A DNA stretch of 32,824 nucleotides from Chloroflexota bacterium (GTDB lineage: Bacteria; Chloroflexota; Dormibacteria; Dormibacterales; Dormibacteraceae), in contig VBEG01000011.1 of the NCBI GenBank assembly GCA_005882115.1, positions 1-32,824 of the forward strand. The letters run 5' to 3'. The notes beneath the pieces were generated by a model, which searched no databases, was not told the DNA's origin, and saw only the letters and a program-made list of their open reading frames with translations. Made by a program: the position numbers and the translations under genes. The first letter of the stretch is position 1. Each line of letters opens with the position of its first letter. This document shows, piece by piece, positions 15,262 through 22,970 of the stretch.

Positions 15262-15707
15262 TGGACGAGCCTCGTTCTGGGCAGCTCGAGATTCTGGATG
15301 AGACGGAGTGCGTGAAGCTGCTGAGGTCACACGACCTCGGCCGGATCGCGGTAGTTGATCAAAATGTCCGTCCGCTCATCTTCCCGGTCAACTACTTCTT
15401 TGACGAAATGGTTGTCGCGTTTCGGACCGCGCCGGGAGCCAAGCTGCGGCTCGCGCCGGGCGCTCATGTCAGTTTCGAAATCGATGGGTGGAATGCGAAC
15501 AAAGGCATCGGCTGGAGCGTGCTGGTCAAAGGCATTGCACACGACATCACCCACCCACGTGGAGCGCCGTCTGGACGAATACGCTTCTGGCCGGTCCGAC
15601 CCGCGGCGCCTGGATCGCGCGAGCACTGGGTTGGCATCCAGGCCAACGAAATCACCGGGCGCAGGTTTCACTCTGAGCCTCAGCGGTTCGTTGCCAGAGA
15701 ATCCTGA
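15261..15707 (+). CDS. Pyridoxamine 5'-phosphate oxidase-like flavoprotein (second copy)
   Basis: The 148-aa protein is a paralogue of the product at 14336: ILDETECVKLLRSHDLGRIAVVD, PLIFPVNYFFDEMVVAFRTAPGAK, VSFEIDGWNANKGIGWSVLVKGIAHDIT, EITGRRFHSE. It should adopt the same FMN/F420-binding split barrel. The two copies share the order of motifs and the ITGRRF end, so they arose by duplication, but they diverge in the loop before the last strand. It overlaps the small membrane-protein gene by 1 bp. It may act in dormancy-linked redox metabolism with the first copy. Confidence 0.87.
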   Translation: MDEPRSGQLEILDETECVKLLRSHDLGRIAVVDQNVRPLIFPVNYFFDEMVVAFRTAPGAKLRLAPGAHVSFEIDGWNANKGIGWSVLVKGIAHDITHPRGAPSGRIRFWPVRPAAPGSREHWVGIQANEITGRRFHSEPQRFVARES

Positions 15708-15984
15708 CGACTCTCGCGACGGCGCTTCTGGCCTCCCGTGTCACAGCCGTGTTACGGAATCGCTGCAACCTTGCCGGCAGACCGCGCATTGAGCATGAGC
15801 ACTGTCCAACTAGGCGCGGCATCTCTCCTTCGTTGGGAGCCGGGAAGTGGCATGTCGACCAATGGCTGCCCGCTGTCGGCCACCCGGACCGTGGGAAAAG
15901 TGACCCGCAAATTCCTATTGACTGGGCCCTCTCTAGGTGCGTCAATCCGTCAGAAGTCGGCGGATTTCAACTCAAGGAGGGTGT

Positions 15985-16764
15985 ATGTCCATTCGACGCA
16001 AGCTTTCCAGTGTGCTCGCTGGAGGCGCGCTGGCCGCCACCTTCGTCGTCGCCAGCGCCGCGACCGTGGGCGCTGCTTCAAACGAAACGTGCGCGGGCGG
16101 CACGATCGCATCGGGGACTTACCGCAATCTCACCGTCACCGGTTTCTGCACGCTGGACGGCGGAAACGTGACCGTCCAGCGCAACGTCAAGGTCACATCT
16201 ACGGGCGCCCTGGACGCGATGTTCGCCGAGTCGACACTGACCACCAGTGGCAATCTCATCGTTGACACGGGCGGTCTGCTTGCTCTGGGGTGTGACCCGG
16301 AGGAGTCCGCGTGTATGGACAACCCAGATGGGACGAGCAATCACAGCATCGGCAGGAACTTGATCGCTGACGGTGCGGTGCTCATGATCGTCCATGACAA
16401 CCGGATCGGGGGCAACGTTGAGCAGGTAGGCGGCGGTGGCGGCTTCAGCTGCAATGAGCTGTTTCCCCATGGACCTCCCGCATTCACCGACTACGCGAAC
16501 AACACGATCGGCGGGTCGGCCACGGTTACTGGACTACGGACATGCTGGGATGGATTCAGCCACAATGTAGTTGGCGGCAGCGTGCGGCTGATCGACAACC
16601 AGACCGCAATCCCCGACGGCAACCTCGCGGACGGAAACCACATCAGCGGCAACTTCACCTGTCTCGACGATTCACCCGCGCCGCACCTCAGCGACGGCCC
16701 CGTCCAGATCTTGAACGTGGTCGGCGGCTCCGCTCGCGGCCAATGCGCCGCGATTTCCACTTAA
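15985..16764 (+). CDS. Secreted beta-helix-like protein
   Basis: ATG 15985 follows AAGGAGGG closely. The 259-aa product has a Sec signal peptide (MSIRRKLSSVLAGGALAATF, cleavage probably after AATVGAAS). The mature part reads as short repeated beta strands: GTYRNLTVTGFCTLDGGNVTV, RNVKVTSTGALDAMFAESTL, TSGNLIVDTGGLLALG, ending NVVGGSARGQCAA. This looks like a right-handed beta-helix with paired cysteines, similar to polymer-forming or pectate-lyase-like folds, but I see no catalytic residues. It is probably a cell-surface or exported structural protein. The 277 bp before it hold no supported gene. Confidence 0.75.
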   Translation: MSIRRKLSSVLAGGALAATFVVASAATVGAASNETCAGGTIASGTYRNLTVTGFCTLDGGNVTVQRNVKVTSTGALDAMFAESTLTTSGNLIVDTGGLLALGCDPEESACMDNPDGTSNHSIGRNLIADGAVLMIVHDNRIGGNVEQVGGGGGFSCNELFPHGPPAFTDYANNTIGGSATVTGLRTCWDGFSHNVVGGSVRLIDNQTAIPDGNLADGNHISGNFTCLDDSPAPHLSDGPVQILNVVGGSARGQCAAIST

Positions 16765-16777
16765 GCACGACGCCTGG

Positions 16778-16805
16778 ACGAGAGGGCCTCAGTCGGTCCT
16801 CTCGT
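16778..16805 (+). terminator. Candidate terminator after the beta-helix gene
   Basis: Inverted repeat ACGAGAGG (16778-16785) and CCTCTCGT (16798-16805) with a 12-nt loop, 14 bp after the stop codon. There is no T-tract, so termination strength is uncertain. Confidence 0.45.
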
Positions 16806-16983
16806 TCCCGAATGGACGCGATGCGCCCGATCACGGCTCGAGCGGCCCCGGTGTGCGGTTCCGAGTTCTCTGGTCCCAGACTCGCGGAACCACGAGGAAC
16901 CCAGAGGACACGCGGAAGGTTGGCGATGAGGACTACCAGCGGATCCGCCGCGAAACTGGGCTGATTCTTCGGGCTCGTTCCGA

Positions 16984-18075
16984 TCAGCTTCGCAGCCGGA
17001 AATAGCTCTGGTCATACAACCAGCGACGCAATAGAGGCATTCGGCCCTGGCCGATGACGCGATTGTCTCTGAGCAAGATGGCGTGGCCGCCGATGTTCGC
17101 CATCGAGCGATGAGGCGCCACTGTCGGTTCCAAAGGCTTGAGTGGTTCGCCGTCCATGTCGGCGAGCACGTTGCTGGCCAGGTGCGCAACTCGTTGCCTG
17201 ATCGAAACCATTGTCTTGCCGGTGGCGACTTTCGACGGAAGCGCAGCCGCATCTCCGAACGCAAATATCCCGGGTCGCGTGGTTGCGAAGCTTTCGTCGA
17301 CACGGATGAAGCCACGATCGTCGAGCATGTCCACCGGCAGCCCAACGTTCACGCCACAGAGCGGCGCGACAATTGCCACCAGGTCGAATGCGGTGTCCTT
17401 TCCACCGACCACAGCCGCGGAGGCGGTCACCTCATTGAGCACGCTTTCAGTTGACCAAGTCGCCCCAGCTCTCATGAGCGCGGATCGAATTGCCGCCATG
17501 GCTTCGGCGCCGTAGTGGTCAGCCAGTAGGCCATCGCCGTCGACGACTACCACCTCCATATCCGCCGCGCCGAGGCGTTTTCTTCGCGTCGCCAACCATC
17601 CTGCAAATTCCAATCCTGGTCCGCGCCGGTCCCATCCGACTGCCACACAAATTCGCTTCGGCATCCTGCGATGAACCTCGACCGCGAACTTCTCGGCATC
17701 GTCTGGCTGACAAGGGAAGAACGCGTGCTGGTCAGCTCCCGGAATGCGATTCCGATCCGCGTCGGCTCCGGTGGCCAGCAAGAGCTGCGAATAGTCGATC
17801 ACTCGTCCTTTAGCTAGGCCAACTCGTCTCGCGTCGAGATCAATTTGGTCGACGCGGTCGTCTATCAACTGAAACCCGTATCGAGCCGCCAACGGCGCCA
17901 GGGGTATGCACACCTCTGCAAAACGCCGCCGACCAGCCGGCACGTAGATCAGCCAGGGCTTGTAAACGAGGCTTGGGCCGGCTGTGATCAGGGCCACCTC
18001 GCGGCTGGGGCGAAGCGTTCTGATCTGAACCGCCGCCTCGAGGCCTGCGAATCCACCACCAACAATCACGAGCAT
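16984..18075 (-). CDS. FAD-dependent pyridine nucleotide/sulfide:quinone-type oxidoreductase
   Basis: The 363-aa protein starts with the FAD-binding dinucleotide fold MLVIVGGGFAGLEAAVQI and has the second FAD motif GIFAFGDAAALP near the C-terminus. Segments VYKPWLIYVPAGRR, YSQLLLATGAD and VSIRQRVAHLASNVLADM are typical of the NDH-2/sulfide:quinone reductase family. It is slightly shorter than usual (about 400). Three cysteines (EVCIP, FFPCQP, APLCGV) are present, but I cannot match them to the catalytic SQR set, so the substrate is open. It probably sits on the inner face of the membrane and passes electrons to quinone. It is a single minus-strand gene, 69 bp from the transporter gene. Confidence 0.85.
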   Translation of the reverse strand: MLVIVGGGFAGLEAAVQIRTLRPSREVALITAGPSLVYKPWLIYVPAGRRRFAEVCIPLAPLAARYGFQLIDDRVDQIDLDARRVGLAKGRVIDYSQLLLATGADADRNRIPGADQHAFFPCQPDDAEKFAVEVHRRMPKRICVAVGWDRRGPGLEFAGWLATRRKRLGAADMEVVVVDGDGLLADHYGAEAMAAIRSALMRAGATWSTESVLNEVTASAAVVGGKDTAFDLVAIVAPLCGVNVGLPVDMLDDRGFIRVDESFATTRPGIFAFGDAAALPSKVATGKTMVSIRQRVAHLASNVLADMDGEPLKPLEPTVAPHRSMANIGGHAILLRDNRVIGQGRMPLLRRWLYDQSYFRLRS

Positions 18076-18144
18076 TTCAAGCTGAGCGCGACATTAGCTA
18101 GATCCGATCATCCGGAGGGTTTCCGGTTACCTGGAGGAGCGCCC

Positions 18145-18876
18145 CTAAGTGATGGAGGGCACCTCGCCTGCGCAGCAACCATCGGTGCAGTTGGGAACGC
18201 ATCCGCATGCCTCCTCCGACAACCCCGGTACGGCGGCGCAGGTGCAGTTTTCACCGCGCCAGGCAGCACGGCCCTCTTTGATCGCCACCGCTGCGATCGC
18301 CAAGCCGGCGATAGGATCGAGCCACCACCAGCCCCAGAGGCTGTTCGTGACCAATCCGGCCAGAACGGCGGCGGCCAAGTACGCACACAGCAGGTTCTGC
18401 ATTCCCTCGCCGGCTGTCGCACCAGAGCCTAGGCGGACACCCAAGCGCTGTTTGGCAATGCCGAGAGCCGGCATCAGCAGGATGCTGCTGATCGTGAGCC
18501 CGATTCCAAGCAACGTTGAGTCCGCGCGGTGCTGGGTGATCAGGTCGCGAACAGATCCCGTCGCTACGTACGGCGCCAGTATCCAGAAGCTAATGGCGAC
18601 AGCTTTCTGGGCCCTTCCTTCCGCTGTCTCTGAGAGGGTGCGTGCTCCGGTGAACCTCCAGATGACAATGACGCTGGCTAAGCCTTCAACTCCCGACGAC
18701 AGGGCCCAGCCGACCAGCGCGATGGATCCGGCGGCGAATCCAGCGACAAGCCCAACGGCACCTTCGATCGTCATCCAGCCAAGGCTCGCCCAAGCGAGCC
18801 AACGCGCCCATTTGGCAGCCCGGAGCCATCCGATATCGCGCTGTAGAACGGCGATGGTCTGGATGGCTTCGCTCAC
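18145..18876 (-). CDS. Cation transporter (CDF-like) with Cys-rich C-terminus
   Basis: The ~243-aa membrane protein has about six helices (WLAWASLGWMTIEGAVGLVAG, GWALSSGVEGLASVIVIW, AVAISFWILAPYVATGSV, LGIGLTISSILLMPALGIA, LLCAYLAAAVLAGLVTN, WWLDPIAGLAIAAVAIKEG). It resembles cation transporters commonly found beside ArsR genes. The WWLDPIAG segment resembles the metal-site Asp of cation diffusion facilitators. The C-terminal tail has eight cysteines (CTCAAVPG, ACGCVPNCTDGCC), a likely soft-metal site. The GTG at 18876 overlaps the ArsR stop by 4 bp (GTGA) and has GGAG upstream; the ATG at 18900 is an alternative. It probably exports Cd, Pb or Zn and is repressed by the ArsR protein. Confidence 0.8.
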   Translation of the reverse strand: MSEAIQTIAVLQRDIGWLRAAKWARWLAWASLGWMTIEGAVGLVAGFAAGSIALVGWALSSGVEGLASVIVIWRFTGARTLSETAEGRAQKAVAISFWILAPYVATGSVRDLITQHRADSTLLGIGLTISSILLMPALGIAKQRLGVRLGSGATAGEGMQNLLCAYLAAAVLAGLVTNSLWGWWWLDPIAGLAIAAVAIKEGRAAWRGENCTCAAVPGLSEEACGCVPNCTDGCCAGEVPSIT

Positions 18877-19205
18877 ACCGGGTCTCCATAACGCGGACAT
18901 AGGGCGACCTGTTCACCGGTGGCAGCCAGCAAGCCCTCGGCGCTGCTGAGGAGCACTAGCAACTCCGGTCGTGCGAGTGAGTAAAAGATCTGCCGACCTT
19001 CCACGCGGCCATTGACGAGGGCGCAGTCGCGGAGGCAAGCCAAATGGGTAGAGACAGTTGACTGAGGCAGTTCCAGATCGCGGACCAAGTCGACCACCCT
19101 TGCCTCGCTGTCGGCAAGGCGGCGCACGATCGAAAGTCTTGTGGGGTCCGCCAGCGAGCGGAAGAGGGCCACAGCCGGCTGCAGTCGAGTTTGGGCAGCA
19201 ATCAT
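18873..19205 (-). CDS. CmtR-like ArsR-family metal-sensing repressor
   Basis: The 110-aa winged-helix protein reads FRSLADPTRLSIVRRLAD, LPQSTVSTHLACLRDCALV and GRVEGRQIFYSLA. Cysteines at 57, 61 and 103 fall at positions equivalent to the Cd/Pb ligands of mycobacterial CmtR (Cys57, Cys61, Cys102). Metal binding should release the protein from DNA and derepress itself and the coupled transporter. A perfect inverted repeat overlaps its start codon (19201-19222), a natural autoregulatory operator. It leads a two-gene operon with the transporter. Confidence 0.88.
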   Translation of the reverse strand: MIAAQTRLQPAVALFRSLADPTRLSIVRRLADSEARVVDLVRDLELPQSTVSTHLACLRDCALVNGRVEGRQIFYSLARPELLVLLSSAEGLLAATGEQVALCPRYGDPV

Positions 19206-19222
19206 CGGTCAAACCCGATGAT
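19201..19222. promoter_or_regulatory. Candidate operator of the CmtR-like repressor
   Basis: ATCATCGG and CCGATGAT form a perfect 8-bp inverted repeat around TCAAAC. It overlaps the ATG (19205-19203) of the ArsR gene, where a bound dimer would block initiation. Confidence 0.6.
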
Positions 19223-19405
19223 ATCAGCCTCTGGCCATGTATTTCGACGGCTTGGCGCTCGCGGGGTGCGCCTTCGGCACCTGACTCTGTCAGCGTGTCA
19301 CGGTCTCAAGATGTTCGCCATACTCCCGCGGCGCGCTTTCATCGCGAGCAACCATCACGGCGCGTGGTCTTACGGAGGCGATCGGAGAATGAGGCTAGGA
19401 ATTTG

Positions 19406-19645
19406 ATGAATGACATAACGGTCTTTGGCGTCTCAGCCCTGACCTTCATGATGGCGATGTACGCGCTCGAGGGGCGACATCCCGGCTTCACGTTGGCCTT
19501 TGCCTTCGGTTGTTTGTTGTCGAGCGTGTATGGCTTTCTGATCGGTGCCTGGCCCTTTGGGGTCGTGGAGATCATCTGGTGCGGGGTCGCGTTGCGTAAG
19601 TTTCAATTGCGACACGCCCAGGCAATGGCGGTCCGAGTCGACTAG
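19406..19645 (+). CDS. Small two-helix membrane protein of unknown function
   Basis: The 79-aa product (MNDITVFGVSALTFMMAMYA, then GFTLAFAFGCLLSSVYGFLIG and FGVVEIIWCGVALRKF) has two or three hydrophobic helices and a short polar tail. From memory, similar short proteins are found scattered in actinobacteria without a known role. It ends tail-to-tail with the MFS gene, overlapping by 4 bp. Confidence 0.6.
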   Translation: MNDITVFGVSALTFMMAMYALEGRHPGFTLAFAFGCLLSSVYGFLIGAWPFGVVEIIWCGVALRKFQLRHAQAMAVRVD

Positions 19646-20820
19646 TTCAAAGCCCGGCCCGCGATGGGCATCGTTTCGCGCATTCGGAGGGCGACGACGA
19701 GGCCGGATAACCCGGTGAGGCACGCGATGGTGATGATCGCGGCGGAGAACCCCTCAGCGTCGGCGATCACGCCCGCAACTATCGCTCCCACCGCATAACC
19801 GCAGTCGCGCCAGAAGCGGTAGATGCCGACGGACGTCGCTCGCTCGGGGACATGGGCGGCGTCGCTTACAACGGCCAGCAGAGTTGGATATACCAGCGCT
19901 GTGCCGACACCGAGGACCGCGCTCTCAGCGAGCCACCAGCCAAATCCGGGCAGGATCACGAATGCCGCAATCGCGACCGACTGGAGCAACATCCCAGCAA
20001 CGATCAAGGGCTTGCGACCGAAGAGGTCGCTGGTCCATCCAGTGGCCAGCTGGCCCGCTCCCCAGATCGCCGGGTAGATCGAAGCAAGCAAACCGATCTC
20101 TCCGAGCCCAAGTCCGCGGCCCGCGAAGAAAAGCGGCAAGAGCGCCCATGCCATGCCGTCGTTGAGGTTGTTGACCAGCCCAGCCTGGCAGGCGCTTGAC
20201 ATCGTGTGGTCGCGAAAGCTGACTTCAGCTGCAACCCTGCGCAACCGGCGGGTCCGGACGGCGCCCCCCGATTCGAGCTGCATATGGCGTGAGGTATCGC
20301 GGGCGATCAGTGATAGCGCGAGGCCACAGATCGCGAGACTTTCCGCCAGTAAGTAAGGCCCGGGTCGGATTCCGTAATTTGCGGCGAGAAATCCGGCAAC
20401 CGCGGCCGCCGCAGATACTGCAAGGTAACCCGAAGCTTCGTTGAGGCCTAGGGCGAAGCCCCTCCGCTCGGGTCCGACGAGGTCGATCTTCATGTTGACC
20501 GTGGTCGACCAGGCCAGGCCCTGGTTGACGCCGAGAAGCACGTTCGCAAAAACGACCCAGCCCCAGGACGGCGCGAGGATGATCAGCACTGGAACGGGCA
20601 AAGCCGCGCCCCAACCCACGAGCAGCACGGTCCGCCGGCCGAACCGGTCGGCGAGCCCGCCGGCGACGAAGTTGCTGGCCGCTTTGACCAGGCCGAAGCT
20701 GATCAGAAACGAGAGGATCGCCGCCCGGCTGGCGAGATGAAAGTCATGTCCTGCGAGCGGTGCAAGAGTCGAGCGCTCAACCCCGACAACACCGCCGACG
20801 AAAGCGTTGATCGCCACCAA
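19642..20820 (-). CDS. Major facilitator superfamily transporter; N-terminus probably starts upstream
   Basis: The product has about 12 membrane helices in two halves, with the MFS loop motif GGLADRFGRRTVLLVGW after helix 2 and TGWTSDLFGRKPLIVAG in the second half. The first ordinary start, TTG 20820, falls inside helix 1. The frame upstream encodes the usual amphipathic lead-in (KLGLRENWRQLALLVAIN) and stays open past 20895 without ATG, GTG or TTG. A CTG at 20898-20896 overlaps the stop of the MBL remnant (CTGA), so coupled initiation there is possible. It is the last gene of the minus run that begins with the ArsR gene at 21916. The substrate is unknown; a drug, metal or thiol conjugate would fit the context. 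Confidence 0.85.
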   Translation of the reverse strand: MVAINAFVGGVVGVERSTLAPLAGHDFHLASRAAILSFLISFGLVKAASNFVAGGLADRFGRRTVLLVGWGAALPVPVLIILAPSWGWVVFANVLLGVNQGLAWSTTVNMKIDLVGPERRGFALGLNEASGYLAVSAAAAVAGFLAANYGIRPGPYLLAESLAICGLALSLIARDTSRHMQLESGGAVRTRRLRRVAAEVSFRDHTMSSACQAGLVNNLNDGMAWALLPLFFAGRGLGLGEIGLLASIYPAIWGAGQLATGWTSDLFGRKPLIVAGMLLQSVAIAAFVILPGFGWWLAESAVLGVGTALVYPTLLAVVSDAAHVPERATSVGIYRFWRDCGYAVGAIVAGVIADAEGFSAAIITIACLTGLSGLVVALRMRETMPIAGRALN

Positions 20821-20894
20821 CAGGGCCAGCTGACGCCAGTTCTCGCGCAGCCCGAGCTTGATCGCTGGCTCTTTCTTAACCCAAGCCGGAGGGT

Positions 20895-21227
20895 TCAGGT
20901 GATCGCGCAGCGGTTGGCGCCTGCCTCCAACTCACTTGTATCGTCGGGCCCCTCCCCGCGCTCGTTGAGCTTGAGGATTCTGGAATGGTTGGGAGGAGGG
21001 GGCGGGATTCGTGCCAGAACCGCCTCGGCGAAAGCCTCGCAATCGAGTCGCATAAGCGGCACGCCTTTCCGGATCTCTCCGAACTGCGATCCAAGCAGCT
21101 GACCGTCGAAAGGGATCGGCTCTGAAACGTGACCAGGCAGAATCAGAGTGCGGGCTGGCAGCTCCAGCAAGCGACTGATTGACGCATGAAGATCACGGGC
21201 TCGCGCCGCAGCCGCTTCGGAAGCCAT
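20895..21227 (-). pseudogene. C-terminal remnant of an MBL-fold hydrolase (persulfide dioxygenase/glyoxalase II-like)
   Basis: The frame encodes DLHASISRLLELPARTLIL, PGHVSEPIPFDG, GSQFGEIRKGVPLM and ARIPPPPPNHSRILKLNERG. This is the typical last third of MBL-fold hydrolases of the sulfur dioxygenase/glyoxalase II group, including the PGH ligand motif. The N-terminal two thirds, with the HxHxDH metal site, are absent, and the thioredoxin-like gene ends 13 bp upstream. A Shine-Dalgarno-like GGGAG precedes an ATG at 21227, so a 110-aa fragment may still be translated. I read it as a deletion remnant retained inside the operon. Confidence 0.7.
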
Positions 21228-21240
21228 AGTCTCCCGAAAC

Positions 21241-21555
21241 TTAACTCCTCTCGTCTCGCGTGAAAATGGTCCGCAACTGCAACTCGGTCGGGGCACCTTG
21301 CCAACCTTCTTCGGTCGCATAGACCCGACAAGTCATTCCTTCTGGCTCTGTACCAGTGGCGAACGGATCGCTGCCATCGACGAGGATCGACGGCGACCCG
21401 TGGAATCCCACACGCGCGGCATGCGCAGGCGACTCGATCACCTGGTGCTCCACATTGACATCGGGTATGGACAGGTCCCGAAGGACCCTTCGTAGGCGCG
21501 TTTCCGCAATCGTCCAATGGGGGCATCCCTCGAAATACTGAATCGTGATTTTCAT
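21241..21555 (-). CDS. Thioredoxin-like small protein
   Basis: I place the start at ATG 21555, giving about 104 aa beginning MKITIQYFEGCPHWTIAETR. The first strand and single Cys of a thioredoxin-like fold (YFEGCPHW), then VESPAHAARVGFHGSPSILVDG (read as VIESPAHAARVGF and HGSPSILVDG), place it in the small thioredoxin-like family often found beside mercury or arsenic resistance genes. The second catalytic Cys is replaced (CPHW, not CxxC), but CRVYATEEG near the C-terminus offers another Cys. It lies 16 bp after the ArsR gene in the same operon, so it may bind or hand over a thiophilic metal. Confidence 0.75.
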   Translation of the reverse strand: MKITIQYFEGCPHWTIAETRLRRVLRDLSIPDVNVEHQVIESPAHAARVGFHGSPSILVDGSDPFATGTEPEGMTCRVYATEEGWQGAPTELQLRTIFTRDERS

Positions 21556-21571
21556 AACTTTCGCCCTGAAC

Positions 21572-21916
21572 TCACACCCAGTCCGGGCCGATCCGAGTGC
21601 AACTTTCAAGTCGCGATGCGATCGGGGACATCGTTGCGTCTGCTTGAACCATCAGTGGCTCGAGGCTGTCCAGGGCGAGGCTGTACACGATTTGTTTGCC
21701 CCGTCGTTCAGTCTTCACGAATCCACAGTGACGTAAGCACGCAAGGTGGGTGCTGACGCGGGACTGAGGCTGGTGGGTCCTCTGAATCAGATCACCAACG
21801 GTCTGAGGACCCCGACCGAGGATCTCGAGAATCCGCAGCCGGGTCGGATCTCCGAGAACGCGAAAGAACCTCGCCGCCGCCGCAACATTCGCCGGAGCCA
21901 TTAGCGCCGAATACAT
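21572..21916 (-). CDS. Second CmtR-like ArsR-family repressor
   Basis: The ~114-aa winged-helix protein reads ARFFRVLGDPTRLRILEIL, QSRVSTHLACLRHCGFVKTE and GKQIVYSLALDSL. It shares the C-x3-C of the CmtR-like group (LACLRHC) and has a further Cys near the C-terminus (RLESCTRIG), so it is probably a soft-metal sensor. Mercury is worth considering because some actinobacterial mer repressors are ArsR-type. The start is ATG 21916 or ATG 21901. An inverted repeat at 21915-21934 overlaps the start. It heads the operon with the thioredoxin-like, MBL-remnant and MFS genes, and diverges from the ABC exporter genes. Confidence 0.85.
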   Translation of the reverse strand: MYSALMAPANVAAAARFFRVLGDPTRLRILEILGRGPQTVGDLIQRTHQPQSRVSTHLACLRHCGFVKTERRGKQIVYSLALDSLEPLMVQADATMSPIASRLESCTRIGPDWV

Positions 21917-21934
21917 ATCCGGTAAACAGGATAT
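21915..21934. promoter_or_regulatory. Candidate operator of the second ArsR repressor
   Basis: ATATCC (21915-21920) and GGATAT (21929-21934) form a perfect 6-bp inverted repeat with an 8-nt spacer, at the ArsR start codon. The 115-bp region it faces also holds the promoter of the ABC genes, which could therefore be co-regulated. Confidence 0.5.
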
Positions 21935-22031
21935 CATGTCGGCGTGAGCCGCTGGTGATCGAGGGGTCAGCCGGGGTCGCCGTGGCATTCGGATCCCGCA
22001 TGCCCGGCCGATAAGCTCAGTCGCGAGAGAA

Positions 22032-22970
22032 ATGGCCCCGGCGATCGAAGTTCGCGAGCTGGTGAAGCGATATCGGAAGGGCACCGTTAACGCGGTGGAC
22101 GGTGTCAGCTTCGACGTCGAGCAGGGGCAGTTCTTCGCGCTCCTCGGCCCAAATGGAGCTGGGAAGACGACCACGATCTCGATCCTCACCACAACCCTCG
22201 GCCTGACTTCCGGCACAGTGAAGATCGCAGGACACGACGTCGTTCGTGAGGCGAGCGCCGTGCGGCGCGAGGTTGGAATCATCTTTCAGAACCCGTCCCT
22301 AGACATGAACCTCAACGGTGAGGAGAACATCCGATTCCACGCTGCCCTCTACCGGCTGTATCCATACCGCCCGATGTTCCGCCTCATGCCGGCTGCCTAT
22401 CGGCGCCAGGTCAGGGAGCTTGCGGATGTAGTAGGTCTCGGCGCTGAGGTTTTCAAGCCGGTACGGCGACTGTCAGGCGGCATGCGTCGAAAGCTCGAGA
22501 TCATCCGCGGGCTCATGCATCACCCGAAGGTCCTGTTCCTCGACGAGCCCACGAGCGGGCTCGACACCGCGAGCCGGCGCAACCTTTGGCAGTACATCAG
22601 CGAGCTGCGAAAGCAGCGCGACATCACGATCTGCCTCACCACCCACCAGCTTGCGGAGGCCGAGGACGCTGACAGGGTTTGCATCATCGATCACGGTCAC
22701 GTGGTCGCGATGGGAGCGCCAAGCGAGGTCAAGTCAGAGCTGGTTCGCGAGAAACTGCATATCGATGCCGCTGACCGCAGCGCCCTGAGGCGTCGGCTGC
22801 AGAAGTTGAAAGTCCCCTTTAGCGAAGACGGTCACTTCGTTATCCACCTCGATGGGCGTAGCGCTTACGAGGTGGTGCATTCGATCGAGCAGCCCTTGAC
22901 CATGCTCCGAACAGAGTCGGCAACGCTCGAGGACGCCTACCTTCGGCTTCTGGCCCGCGAAGATGCCTGA
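22032..22970 (+). CDS. DrrA-type ABC transporter ATP-binding protein
   Basis: The 312-aa protein has Walker A GPNGAGKTT (residues 39-47), Q-loop Gln86, signature LSGGMRRK (147-154), Walker B VLFLDEPTSGLD (167-178) and switch His205. The C-terminal extension (residues about 225-312, LDGRSAYEVVHSIEQPL) is typical of the daunorubicin-resistance (DrrA) family. It powers export with the ABC-2 membrane subunit that follows, overlapping by 8 bp. It is divergent from the ArsR operon at 21916. Confidence 0.93.
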   Translation: MAPAIEVRELVKRYRKGTVNAVDGVSFDVEQGQFFALLGPNGAGKTTTISILTTTLGLTSGTVKIAGHDVVREASAVRREVGIIFQNPSLDMNLNGEENIRFHAALYRLYPYRPMFRLMPAAYRRQVRELADVVGLGAEVFKPVRRLSGGMRRKLEIIRGLMHHPKVLFLDEPTSGLDTASRRNLWQYISELRKQRDITICLTTHQLAEAEDADRVCIIDHGHVVAMGAPSEVKSELVREKLHIDAADRSALRRRLQKLKVPFSEDGHFVIHLDGRSAYEVVHSIEQPLTMLRTESATLEDAYLRLLAREDA

